A DNA stretch of 64,000 nucleotides from Capronia americana (lineage: Eukaryota; Ascomycota; Eurotiomycetes; Chaetothyriales; Herpotrichiellaceae). The notes below the pieces were generated by a model that saw only the letters and a list, made by a program, of their open reading frames with translations, had not been told where the DNA came from and did no database searches. Positions 45,477 to 55,883 of this stretch are shown here, in pieces. The stretch lies in NCBI GenBank assembly GCA_016110215.1, contig JADWQD010000013.1, forward strand, positions 496,001-560,000. The letters run 5' to 3'. A program made the position numbers and the translations under genes. Position 1 is the stretch's first letter, and each line of letters begins with the position of its first letter.

Positions 45477-46376
45477 ATGCCCTCATCCCTGCGCTTCCGC
45501 TCCCCTCCCCACGCCGGCGAGAAAGATGTCATCGTCCCCAGGACCCCCAAATCCCCTCAGGGCTTCTACACAGGCGTTCCCGTCGTCGCGGCGAAGAGCT
45601 CACGCTCATACTTCCGCTACACCCTAACTCTTGTCTTCCTGCTCGGGACGCTCGCGATCGCAGGGCTCCTTTCCCTCGCACTGTTTCCCCAATACCGCCT
45701 CGGCTCTGGGTTTCAAATCCCGATCTCCTCATCGTCATATTGGAGGGCTAAGTCCGCCGCTCACACGGGCGCCGGTACAGGTCCAAACAAACGTTTCACA
45801 CCAAGGCCCCCCACTGAATTAGTCCAGGCCGTCTTCACCGACCACCGTGCCTTCCAGATGCAGGGTGTGAATGGCGATCGAGCTTGGTCGAACATGTTCC
45901 CCAAAGGGGATGGACGTGTGAGGGCGAGGGATCCGGAGATGCAGATCTACGACGTCGCGGTCATCAAGCAGTTGGAATGCCTGGTATGTATGAGCATGAG
46001 CATGCGCTCGCATGGCTGTGAATAACAATGCAATGCGACTGTAAAGTTTGAGCTTGAGTTTTTCCCGCTAACCACCCTGCGGCAGGCCTTCCTCCGCCAC
46101 ATCCTCATCGACTACTCACACGAACGACATCCGCGGGACCAAGAGCAATCACACGCCCATCACTGTCTAGACCACGTGCGGCAGGCGGTGCTCTGCGCGG
46201 CGGACACGACACTGGAACCGACCAGTCTCTCAGACAGGGTGTCGTCTAATTACATGGATGACGCGAGCGCCAATGCCAATGCCGATGCCAAGGTCGATCT
46301 CAGAGCCACGCCGCTGCATACTTGTAAGAATTGGACGGCCGTGAAGAGGTGGATCGAGGAGAATGGGGCACAGTAA
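45477..46376 (+). CDS. UstYa-like (DUF3328) membrane oxidase-type protein
   Basis: Two exons (45477-45983, 46086-46376; 102-nt intron, GTATGT donor) give 265 residues. A cytosolic tail of about 48 residues precedes one transmembrane helix (about 49-70, LTLVFLLGTLAIAGLLSLALF). The luminal domain carries the DUF3328 signature HAHHC (H192, H195, C196) followed by LDHVRQAVLCAADTTLEP, then HTC (247-249) and WTAVKRW. In ustiloxin and related RiPP pathways, UstYa/UstYb-type proteins oxidatively cyclise or modify peptides. No precursor peptide gene was found beside it. It converges on the Ste6-like exporter. Substrate unknown. Confidence 0.82.
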
Positions 46377-46660
46377 CGGAACTGGACTTTGCGTGGTTTG
46401 ACTCGGGAATGCACGCTAGATGTTGCTTTCTATGTACGTACTTACTGCGTACTGTACGCAGATACTGTACTGTACTGTATTGGACTCGTGCTCGTGCTCG
46501 TGCACGTACTTTCGCTGCACTTTCAAGAAAGACTTCATGACAAAATCCATGCATGGTGGCGGCATAGCTGCTTGAGCGGGCTGAAATGCTGAGGCTGAAG
46601 GAGGAAGGATCCATACTGAATACACGATACATCCACACGCACTACCACACCACTACCTGA
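46377..46660. other. Tail-to-tail spacer with a short palindrome
   Basis: Convergent 284-bp spacer between UstYa-like and Ste6-like genes. It contains a perfect inverted repeat TGCGTAC-T-GTACGCA (46446-46460) beside TACTGT and CTCGTG simple repeats. Confidence 0.5.
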
Positions 46661-49600
46661 TCAGTGATCTCCCGCGTTCAACATCGCCCACAGTTTGCCC
46701 CTCCCCTCCAAGGCCATTAACTCGTGAAACCCGCCCTGCTCGACGACCGCGCCTTGACCCATAACTGCCACGTTGTCTGCAAACTCCATCATCTCCCTCC
46801 CGTGCGTGACCACAATGACTGTTAGGAGTTTCCCCGTTCGTTTCCCCTCGCGGACTAATCTCAGTATACTCCGTCTTATCAGGCCCGCGCTCTCGTAGTC
46901 TAATGCACTGGTCGCTTCATCTAGGATGAGGATTTTCGGATCCCGGATGAGGGCCCGGGCGATGACAATGCGTTGGGCTTGGCCGCCAGAGACGCTGAGG
47001 CCGCCGTCGCCCACGAGCGTAGCGTAGCCCTGAGGGAGGGAGACGATGAAGTCGTGGATTCCTGCGGCGCGGGCGGCGGACTCGATAGATGATGCTGATA
47101 TTGACGTCGAGAGACTGTTGGACGGTAGACCGTACGTGATGTTCTCGCGGACCGTTGTGGGGAGAAGGACTGGCGTTTGTGGGACCAAGGCGATGAGGGA
47201 GCGGAGAGTGCTGAGGTCGAGGGTTCGTATGTCCCGCCCGGAGAGGGTCAATGAGGGAGGGTCATCCAGCGCATCGTTCCATGCGACGAGATTACGATGG
47301 TCGCCCGCGGGAGGGTAGAGACCGAGCAGCAGTGATGCGATGGTGGATTTGCCCGAGCCAGAAGCGCCGACAATGGCAGTTATCCGCCCGGCGGGTATCG
47401 TCAGGTTCAAGCGGCGGAGGGCTGACACTCCGGGACGGGACGGGTATTTGAACGTCAAGTTGATGAAGTGAATGGGTCCTGAAAGCGTCGCGGGATTATC
47501 CCTATCCAGTTGAACTTGTCCGATTTCTTCATGCGAATGGACTGGCATACGCGTCAAACGGATGAGGCGACTCGCGGTATCGGCAGCGGAGCTGGTCTGC
47601 GGGATGAATGAAATGACTGCATTCGCGTTTGCGGTACAGAACAATAGGAGGCCAAACACGGTCAAGATAGACTTGACGGGCCATTCTCCGGCCTTCGCAA
47701 GATAGGCACCGTACCAGAAGATCATGGGCGTGAAAAAGGCGATGGCGGAATCTGAAAGACCAAAGAACAGGCCTGTGTACAGGGCTCGTCGTATTCCGAT
47801 AGAGAAACACCTCCGGGCGGCATCGCGAAATTTGATGTGGAAGTAAGATTCCAGGGTCAGTGCTCGGACATTCTTGATGTCCGAAAATGAATCCGCGAAT
47901 ACCTGGTTGACTGCTTCACCCGCGGAATTGCCTCGTGATTCCCAGTGAGCCGAGACAACCTCGAAGCATTTGGCGAGCACGTAAAGGACCGGAGATGCCG
48001 CGAGGCTCACCACTGTGATCTTCCAGCAGGTGAGAAGTGCCCAAATGACGGCCACGGCCATCATGACAGCGACGACCAGGATCTGCGCGGCAAATCGTGC
48101 GACCAAGTCCTTCACCTCTTCTGCAGTCTTATCCACAGCAGACACTAGAGCGGTAGGATTGTTTTGCTCCTCGTCAAACCAACCTTTGGGTTGCCGGAGG
48201 ATTCGTCGCAGAGCCTGGATTCTCAGTGTATCCACCCAGGCTTGACTGGCCGAATCAAGGAGATACTGCATGAAGAAACATGCAACGCCATCCCCTACTG
48301 CAATGCCAATTACCGCCATTGACCATACCAAGGCCTTGCGTTGATAACCTGTTGGGATGTAATATGTGTTAAACACTTGCACGAGCGCATAAGAGAAGGC
48401 GGGAGCAGCTCCGGCGTGGGCTAGTGCGGCTAGAAATCCGAGGAGCAGTTTGCTTCTGTTGGGCTTATCCAGATGAGGCCACAGTGTAAGCAGGACTGCC
48501 TGGATAGAAGAGGGTGGTTCTGACCGTGCCTCGGGTTGTTCGCCTGCAAATTCGAGTACCCTATCCTCGACATGATCATCTTCCTGCAACATCTCGTATT
48601 GCTGCGGAGGAGTTGGCAGTGGCTTGTCCCGTGATATTGGTGTTCGAGGCATTCTCGGTGAGAAGATTGACTTGCGTGCGGCTACAGCAGCGTCTCTGAG
48701 TGTGTGCACAACTGGGATGTCGGTCGTTGATTGTGCGCCATAAGACTGATTTTGGTGCAGGGCATACATGACTCTGGCACGAACCATCGATTGTCTTTTC
48801 AAAAACTTTATCGCACCTACGCTGTTTATAAAATCTTTCTTCCTCGGTCGGCCTGGACTTCGATCAGAGTGCGGGTCGTCTTGAAAGTCGGCCGGATAAG
48901 CTTCAGCGCTTCCTTTTGTAAGAAAGTCGAATGAGTCTCTCCTTAAGGGGTCAGATGATATTGGGTGAGGCCTGTCCTCATGGCGGGCTTCTGGAGACTG
49001 TCCAGAAACGTTCTCCGAACCAGCAAGTCGCCGAGCTTCAAACAACCTCGAGTTAGCTTTGCGGGTATTGGGCTCACTGCCGATATTCGCCAGCCTCTCA
49101 CGTCGACCCTCCTGAACCACGCGACCTCCCTGGAGAACATACACGAAGTCTTCGTCTCGGACCTGTGATAGGTCATGCGTAATGATGATAGTTGTCCTGC
49201 CGCGTCGCCAATCTCGTATCGAATGCATGACATGTATCTTGCTTGTATTGTCGAGGGCACTTGTCGCCTCATCTAGGATCAGAATCGGCGTATCCCTCAA
49301 GCGTGCCCGTGCAAGCACGATCCTCTGCTTTTGTCCTCCCGACAAAGAAGAGCCGCCTGTACCGACTCTGGTATGCGCGCCATCTGGAAGCATTGAAATG
49401 GTGCTGTCCAAAGCTGCCATGTGGATACAATTGTCCATTTGAGTACCCGTAACTCGGTCATAGTCCCTGCAGCCTAGGGCAATATTACGGAAGAGGGTGT
49501 CGCTGAAAAGGATGCAGTCTTGCTGAACGAGAGTAATATTGTTCCTGAGCCACCGCGTGTCGATACCTTGGATTGCATTGTCATCAATAACAATTGACCC

Positions 49601-51025
49601 GCTCTGTGGTCGATAGAAGCCCATGAGCAAATTGCCCAGAGTGCTTTTGCCAGAGCCGCTCTTGCCCACGATGAATGTGGTCTCACCGGCACGAAAATGA
49701 AGCGTGCAATTGTCCAACGCAAGCCTGTCAGGCGTAGAAGGGTAGGCGAACGAGACCTAACCCAGGTTAGGAACTTGCTGATGTGAAGTTTGAGGACGAT
49801 GGTACCTCTCGCATCTCAATGTTTCCTTCGCAGAACTGGGGCGACAGCCCGTCAACCATCTGTGTCTGCGGCTCTCCTTGCCCGACTTTGTTCAGAATTG
49901 CTTGCAAAGCAGAGGCCGACACCTGGCTCTTCTGAATTATGACGCCGTGCGGTAGCATGTCCTCGAACGCCTTAGCGGCTATCAAGCAAGCCCAGAATGT
50001 CGTGACTACATCCCCAGCGGTTGTTCGGCTCGCATGGACCTGAGTGCCTCCGTACCAAAAGCCTGCGTGCAAACATGAGCAACGTCCTGAAGACTGCCAT
50101 GGAATAACTTGCCCTGGACGAACATGGCCGTCGCAGCGAACCTGACGAATCCTACCTGCAGCGCACTGCTAAATGCTTGCTTGAGTGCAAAGGCAGCCGC
50201 CCTCTTGATGGCAGCAGTATAAGAACCGGCCTCCTTTTCTTGGGCATTGAAACACTTCACTGTGACAATGTTCTTTATGCAATTGCTCGCTATCCTACTC
50301 GCAGCCGCCAACTCTTCTGTTTGTCGGTTGATGTTCGCTTGAAGGCCGCAAGATATGATGGTTGCCCCGATGGCTATGACAGGGAGAGCCGACAGCACAA
50401 CAAGTGCCAGTTTCCAGTTGGTACGCAGCGCCAGGCCGAGGCCCGCTAGACCTTGAACAAGGCATACAATCGTCAAGCCGAGAGGCTGTGAAGTTCCCAA
50501 TTGCAAGTCTCTGATCTGACTGATGCCATCAGCACCAGGAGTCAATGACTAACATATGCCTTACTTTTGAATCCTCACCAACAATGTCCCCACCCCACTC
50601 GTCCGGGCCTCGTACCAGCCCATGTCTCGGTCAAGAAGAGATGCGAAAAGAAGCTCACGAACACAACGCGCCTGCATTTCGCCGAACACCAGCCACAAGG
50701 TGAAAAGAGCGCCTTTCAATAGAAACGTTGCTGCGCCGATAGCAAACATTGCATTGAAATTGGTGAGAGATCGGTCCATGAAGACAGCGCCTTCGATCTT
50801 GCCAGACGCGAAGTCCGAGAAACTGTCGAAGAACTTTCCGAAAAAGAATGCCATGGTCGGCTGTAGGGCTCCTGCAGCAGTCGACAGGAAGATTGCTGGC
50901 AACAGAACAGGGAGGTGTGCTTTTGCCGTGAAACTGAAAAGGCTCTTCCAGCCATTAATGAAGCCATGACCTTGGCTGTTCTGAACAGAGTCCTTTGGAT
51001 CCTCACAGTTCACGTCTGTCGCCAT
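46661..51025 (-). CDS. Full-size ABC exporter of the Ste6 (a-factor transporter) type
   Basis: Four exons (51025-50565, 50519-50113, 50062-49806, 49756-46661) give 1406 residues arranged TMD-NBD-TMD-NBD. NBD1 has Walker A GKSGSGKST (406-414), signature LSGGQ (513-517) and LDEATS. NBD2 has GASGSGKST (about 1172), VSGGQ (about 1297-1301) and LDEATS. The H-loops are intact in both (ITHD, VVTHG), so both sites look competent. Wording such as GETTFIVGKSGSGKSTLGNLL and WLRNNITLVQQD is typical of filamentous-fungal Ste6 homologues, which export farnesylated mating pheromone; other hydrophobic cargo is possible. A regulatory-looking linker (about 600-790) joins the halves. Intron 1 is only 45 nt and intron 2 is GC-AG. 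The start is chosen just before the first TMD. Confidence 0.88.
50063..50112 (-). other. GC-AG intron in the Ste6-like gene
   Basis: The donor is CAGG|GCAAGT, the textbook GC donor, and the acceptor is CGCAG. Splicing here yields FVQGFWYGG, the expected transmembrane sequence; nearby GT donors shift the frame. Confidence 0.8.
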
Positions 51026-51403
51026 ATCCCAGGAGCGTGACTTTGAACATACATGGTTGCTTCCGTGGGTGCTTGGAATTGGGCACTGTTGTGGCGACAA
51101 TTGAGAGCTAGAGCTAAAGACTCGGAAGACGCAGGTGCAAGAGCGAGGGATACTGTTCATTGTTGGATTGGGTTGCATGGGCCATGGGTGATCTCCAGCC
51201 CTGCGTGCCAAGGCCGTCGGACTTTTGATCTTGATATTGTTCTCTTGGAATGTGGATGGATGTCTTGACATTCCGGCGTGAGACCGCCACCTGTGAGGCT
51301 TCTTGCGGTTGCCGTATGGTGCAATTCTGATGCCCTTGAGATTTGGGGCTTTTTCCTGCTCATCCGTATTCAGATCGCCAGCGTGACCAGCCTGTCTCCA
51401 AAC
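51026..51403. promoter_or_regulatory. Promoter region of the Ste6-like gene
   Basis: The minus-strand frame stays open upstream of the chosen ATG as far as 51271 without family similarity, so this is read as leader and promoter. It also contains the 3' end of the PBDC1 gene's neighbourhood. Confidence 0.45.
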
Positions 51404-51874
51404 TCATGATTTCTTCTGCTCCTTCTGTGCATTTTCATAGATCCAATCATTCAGCCCGGCACGATTTCTAGCGATTTCAATAGCATAGAACTGGATTCGG
51501 ACAGCGAAAATAGCCTCCTTCTCGCCGTACTCGGTTTTGGGACTCTTCCTCAGCATGGTCCCGAAGTTATAGTCTTCGATTTTGTTGTCACCCTTTTCGT
51601 AAGCCAGGGAGAATTTGCGCCACTTCTCCTTGCCTTCCTTGCTTTTCATGGCTTCTTCATCGAGCTCTTGGGCAGGGTCAAAGTCTGGGAACTCGCGCTT
51701 GAAGTGCTCCAAGATCTGGTCGTCAAGTCGCGTCAGACGAAGCCTCGAACCCGGCAATTTCTCAAGGATGGACCAGTAAATGGTCATGTGTTGGACTGCT
51801 TTCACTGCGAACTGCTTCTCCATGTCCTCATAGTTGGGAGCATTTTCCGGATCGATCATCTGTGTGAGTGACAT
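51404..51874 (-). CDS. PBDC1 family protein (yeast YPL225W homologue)
   Basis: Intronless, 156 residues, ATG at 51874. Recognisable features are NYEDMEKQFAVKAVQHM, the YWSILEKLPGSRLRLTRLDDQIL helix pair, and WRKFSLAYEKGD with EDYNFGTMLR, which mark the compact all-helical PBDC1 fold. The yeast member has been described as a co-translational chaperone for elongation factor eEF1A; by homology this is a cytosolic ribosome-associated helper. The basic, disordered C-terminus (AQKEQKKS) is usual. It is divergent from the biotin carboxylase gene. Confidence 0.92.
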   Translation of the reverse strand: MSLTQMIDPENAPNYEDMEKQFAVKAVQHMTIYWSILEKLPGSRLRLTRLDDQILEHFKREFPDFDPAQELDEEAMKSKEGKEKWRKFSLAYEKGDNKIEDYNFGTMLRKSPKTEYGEKEAIFAVRIQFYAIEIARNRAGLNDWIYENAQKEQKKS

Positions 51875-52596
51875 TGTGATGAACCGGTATGTCAGTTAAC
51901 TTTGCGCTGCGGATGACGGCAATATCCCGGAATTGTGATTTTTGAGTATTTTTGAGTATTTCAGAAGAACGGACCGGATCCTCGAGACTATCACCAATCT
52001 TCAGATTCTTGAGTCTCTGAAAAGGGAAGCTGATCAGATTCTGCGAAGCATGAAAACTCGTCAAAGAACATGGTAGATGCTTGGCAAATTTCAAGAGGCA
52101 CAAAGGGCAATCTGGCCCACAGTATTTAGTCCGGCGAAGCATATAGACCAGTACCGTGTTGAACCTTTTGAGCGCAGCTCACCATCACCTCACAACCACC
52201 TCGCCATTAACTCGTTCCGGATTGACCACACACACTGCCTTATCGAGGCCGAGTACATCTTCCGCACGCCGTGGACTCTTGTGGTGGTCCCCAGCCTGCA
52301 TGTTGGACCAGCCCCCGCCGTCCCGCCGATGATGCAAGGATCAATGCGGAGGCCGTCAGTCGCGCCTCACGCGGGCCGTGTCCCCGGTGCCCAGGGCAAA
52401 GAATGTACTCGTCTGCCTCGGTAGAGCAGCCTTCGGTCTCCTACCGTGAGGGACTACCCGGACAAGGCTCTATGTCGCCAGTCGCGGCATGGGACAATTT
52501 GACTATGCTCGCGATTCACAACTCATCCATAATGGACCTGCCTCCTGTTCTGTCAGTGCGAACGAATTCTAGGACTCCAACCACCACAATCTTACA
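51875..52596. promoter_or_regulatory. Head-to-head promoter, PBDC1 / biotin carboxylase
   Basis: A 722-base divergent spacer. Near 51940-51962 a TTTTTGAGTA unit is present twice in tandem. Frames reading into 52600 from upstream lack similarity. Sites for the cluster's Zn2Cys6 regulator might lie here, but none is assigned. Confidence 0.4.
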
Positions 52597-55050
52597 ATGA
52601 GACAACACTACAATCGCCAGGCAATGCCAGAACATGCCTCTGCAACGTCGCTGCGGCCTCCACTGTTTGTCGCACAGTTGCCAGTTGGCGCAAAAGGAAG
52701 GAGGCGAGTTCGAAGAGTCCTGATCGCAAACAGGGGCGAGATAGCATGTCGAATCATAGCAACATGTCGCAAGCTCAATCTCACTTCCATTGCTATATAC
52801 GCCGAAGAGGACTCGACCTCTCTTCATGTGGACGAAGCAGATGAAGCTGTGAACCTCGGGAGCATCAACCAAGCGAGCGGCAACCCATTCCTGAATATCG
52901 AGCTCCTCGTTGAGGTCGCCCGGTCTCGTGACGTGGATGCCATTCACCCTGGGTATGGCTACTTGAGCGAGAATGAGCGGTTTGCAGATGCTGTCCGCCA
53001 AGCCGGGATGATCTTCATAGGCCCCAGTTCGCAGGCGATGTCGACTCTAGGTGACAAGCGGAACTCGAAGCAGTATCTGAAGGAACATGCGCCCAGCGTG
53101 CCGCTTATCCCAGGGTTTACGGGCTCGAGCCAGGACGTGGGTGAGCTCGAAACGGCCGCCGAGAAGGTCGGCTTTCCGGTGATGCTGAAAGCCTCGGCCG
53201 GGGGTGGAGGACGTGGCATGCGGATTGTCCGTGAACGATCACAACTGGCGGCCGAGCTGGCTCGGGCACAATCAGAAGCGAAGCGCTCCTTTGGCTCCAG
53301 CGACTGTATCCTCGAGAAATACATCGAAGCAGCCAAGCACGTCGAAGTGCAGATCGTGGGCGACAGTCACGGTAAAGTCCTGTCTCTCTGGGAACGGGAA
53401 TGCTCTGTCCAGCGACGCCATCAGAAGATCATCGAAGAAACACCGTCGCCCTTTCTGATGCCGGAGCAGCGGCGCAAAATGTGCGAAGTGGCAGTCCAGA
53501 TCGGCGAACTCATCGGCTACGAAGGCGCAGGGACAGTTGAATTTGTCGTCGATGCCAGAGATGGTAGTTTCTATTTCCTCGAGGTCAACACTCGGCTGCA
53601 GGTCGAGCATCCTATCACGGAAGAAGTCACGGGCCTGGACATCGTGTCATTGCAGCTGTTTGTCGCCGCTGGGGGATCACTCGCAAGTCTTCCCGCTGTG
53701 CAGCAAATCCCACAACACGGCCATGCCATCGAGTGCCGCCTCTGCGCCGAAGATCCCGAAAGCAACTTCATGCCTCAGAACGGCACGATCCGGCTATGGC
53801 GAGAGGCAGATCAGCGTTCACCCGTAGCAGTCTGGGACACACGATACGAAACAGCTGTGAAGACCGGATCCGTAGTGTCCATCCACTTCGACTCGATGAT
53901 CGCCAAGATCGTCGTGTGGGCTCCTACCCGCGACATGGCCATCTCGAAAATGGTCAAAGTCCTCGCCAACACCGTCTGTGCCGGCGTCAAGACGAATCAG
54001 TTGTTCCTCCAGTCTTGCCTGTTGCACTCCAGTTTTCAAGACCCGGCGTACACGACCTCCCTGATCCCGACACACCTGGACAGCTTGCTGCGCAATCCTC
54101 ACATGGAGGGCGCTCGCACCGGGGCCGGGGACATGATCTCGATGCTGTCTGTTATCCCCGGCCTCCTTCTGAGAGACATGCCCGGGCAGCACGAGGCGTC
54201 CAGGCCATTCAAGCACGTGAGGTCCGACTTCCGGAACCAATACCTCGATCCCGTCAATGTCTCGACCACGATCACTGTGCCTGTGTCTGTACCCCAGCCT
54301 GCAACGCCAATGTTATCAGTCTGGAGGACATCCACGCAGCATGACGAAGGCCGCCCTTCGCAAAGTTTCAGCGCCACCCTAACACCAATACCGGCTCTCG
54401 AGGACAGTCCATCCAATTCGGCGCCGAAGACAGCCGTCGCACCTAGTCTATCTCTATCCCGCCAATACCACGCCATAAGCCACAAGCTGCGAGACGGCTC
54501 CCTGACGACCGCGCCCCAATACACCGTCCAGCTCCGGAAATATAAGCCCCTATCGACCTCTGAGGTCGTCGGAAACCCATCCCGATCCACCGCCCACTGG
54601 ACGACCGCCTCGATTGCCGTCTCGATCAACAATTCCACCGTGAGCGCATACATCGCCACAGACTCACCGACCTCGGAATCCAGCTCGCAGTCAATATCAA
54701 ACTCAACAGGCTCATACCGGACATTCCTATGCCACTTCCCCGCTCTAGGAACCTACGTCGAATACCACTCCCACAGCCTCCTAACCTACATGGAAAGTCT
54801 GCGTCCGTCCCTGACCGCCGCCTCAGCCGAGGGGGTGGGGTCAAAGGTCGTGAAGGCGCCCATGCCGTGCAAAGTCCTGGGCGTGCTGAAGCAGAATGGC
54901 GAGACTGTTAAAAAGGGTGAGATCGTCATGGTGATTGAGAGTATGAAGATGGAGACCAATATCAGTATCAGTGTGGATGGGAAGTTTGGCACAGCAGTCA
55001 AGGTTGGGGACGCGGTCGATGATGGGAAGGTGCTTTGTTGGGTTGAGTGA
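52597..55050 (+). CDS. Acyl-CoA carboxylase biotin carboxylase/BCCP (alpha) subunit, MCC/GCC-like
   Basis: Intronless, 817 residues. The biotin carboxylase domain (about 38-485) has RVLIANRGEIACRI, the ATP-grasp glycine loop ASAGGGGRGMR, and the catalytic EVNTRLQVEHPITE. The C-terminal biotinyl domain ends in VIESMKMETNISI, with the biotin-accepting Lys784. Between them a long Ser/Thr/Pro-rich stretch interrupts the BT-like region and makes the protein about 100 residues longer than usual methylcrotonoyl-CoA carboxylase alpha subunits. It should carboxylate biotin with bicarbonate and ATP for the carboxyltransferase partner at 60066-61742. The N-terminus (about 37 residues, Arg-rich) could target mitochondria but is not clear-cut; the C-terminus (WVE) is not PTS1. 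3-methylcrotonyl- versus geranyl-CoA-type carboxylase cannot be told. Confidence 0.9.
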   Translation: MRQHYNRQAMPEHASATSLRPPLFVAQLPVGAKGRRRVRRVLIANRGEIACRIIATCRKLNLTSIAIYAEEDSTSLHVDEADEAVNLGSINQASGNPFLNIELLVEVARSRDVDAIHPGYGYLSENERFADAVRQAGMIFIGPSSQAMSTLGDKRNSKQYLKEHAPSVPLIPGFTGSSQDVGELETAAEKVGFPVMLKASAGGGGRGMRIVRERSQLAAELARAQSEAKRSFGSSDCILEKYIEAAKHVEVQIVGDSHGKVLSLWERECSVQRRHQKIIEETPSPFLMPEQRRKMCEVAVQIGELIGYEGAGTVEFVVDARDGSFYFLEVNTRLQVEHPITEEVTGLDIVSLQLFVAAGGSLASLPAVQQIPQHGHAIECRLCAEDPESNFMPQNGTIRLWREADQRSPVAVWDTRYETAVKTGSVVSIHFDSMIAKIVVWAPTRDMAISKMVKVLANTVCAGVKTNQLFLQSCLLHSSFQDPAYTTSLIPTHLDSLLRNPHMEGARTGAGDMISMLSVIPGLLLRDMPGQHEASRPFKHVRSDFRNQYLDPVNVSTTITVPVSVPQPATPMLSVWRTSTQHDEGRPSQSFSATLTPIPALEDSPSNSAPKTAVAPSLSLSRQYHAISHKLRDGSLTTAPQYTVQLRKYKPLSTSEVVGNPSRSTAHWTTASIAVSINNSTVSAYIATDSPTSESSSQSISNSTGSYRTFLCHFPALGTYVEYHSHSLLTYMESLRPSLTAASAEGVGSKVVKAPMPCKVLGVLKQNGETVKKGEIVMVIESMKMETNISISVDGKFGTAVKVGDAVDDGKVLCWVE

Positions 55051-55316
55051 GTGCGTGGTGGGAGCACGGTACATGGTACATATTATGCTGGATGCTGTAT
55101 GCAGCACGCAGGATGCAGAAGAGAGTACAGAGAACGCAGTACACGGCCCATAGGAAGTGATGGAGCGAGAGACCCAAAGGACGAATTCAAGTAGGCGCAG
55201 TAGACGGTGTACAATCCTCGTGGCAATACCCAGTACCCGGTATACGATACTAGATGCTTCCGTCCAGTATTGGCGTACGTATCCACGAATCTCGCTTCTG
55301 GTTCTACGCATCTGAG

Positions 55317-55338
55317 CAGCTGGCTGGCTGGCTGGCTG
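55317..55338. repeat. CTGG microsatellite
   Basis: About five consecutive CTGG units, GCTGGCTGGCTGGCTGGCTG. Confidence 0.7.
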
Positions 55339-55412
55339 ACGCTTCTGGACACTTCTTACGCACTACATGGATTCGGACCTGCGCACCAGGGTGGCGAGCC
55401 CGTCCCGTGATG

Positions 55413-55438
55413 ATGTGAGGTGAGGTGAGGTGAGGTGA
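55413..55438. repeat. GTGAG microsatellite
   Basis: Four to five GTGAG pentamer units. Confidence 0.7.
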
Positions 55439-55883
55439 TGTTGCATGATCGCGCTCGGTGGCGCTCCTACTCTGCGATTGTATGTGTGTTTCCACGAGGC
55501 TCGGCTCGGGCGCCTCTCGGATTTACTTTACCTCTCACGTTCTTGGCTTCCAATCCCGGCGCTGGAGCCAGGGGCCACGCCCGGCCCGGCCACGGCCACG
55601 GCTACGGCTTACGATGTTACACTTTTGCAATTCGAGACAGTATCGTGAGTATCGTGAAAAGGCCTGCGCACGGCGCCTCGGTGTTGTCGAGGCGTCCTAG
55701 CCGCGGCTGTGTCTGGAGTTGTCGAAGGGGAATGGCGTGCCAAATAGATCCATATTATCAACATACGAGGGATTGGGACAGACTCTTTGAAGGGCTCATT
55801 TCCGCGCTGAGACGATTTTTGCGAAATCCTGACCAGCAGAATCACATTGAGCGAAAAGTTCGTCAGTTTTGGACATCACAAAA

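Larger units (their letters stand above)
55051..55883. promoter_or_regulatory. Intergenic with short tandem repeats, promoter of the dehydrogenase
   Basis: No gene is recognised between the carboxylase and the dehydrogenase, which run in the same direction. It contains two short microsatellites (listed separately) and GC-rich CGG/CCG clusters near 55560-55610 that could be regulator sites, though no defined site is claimed. Confidence 0.45.

Noticed and set aside
52077..52600. Open frames upstream of the biotin carboxylase as extra N-terminal exons or a small gene
   Set aside because: They show no presequence-like composition or clean donor/acceptor joining them to the ATG at 52597.
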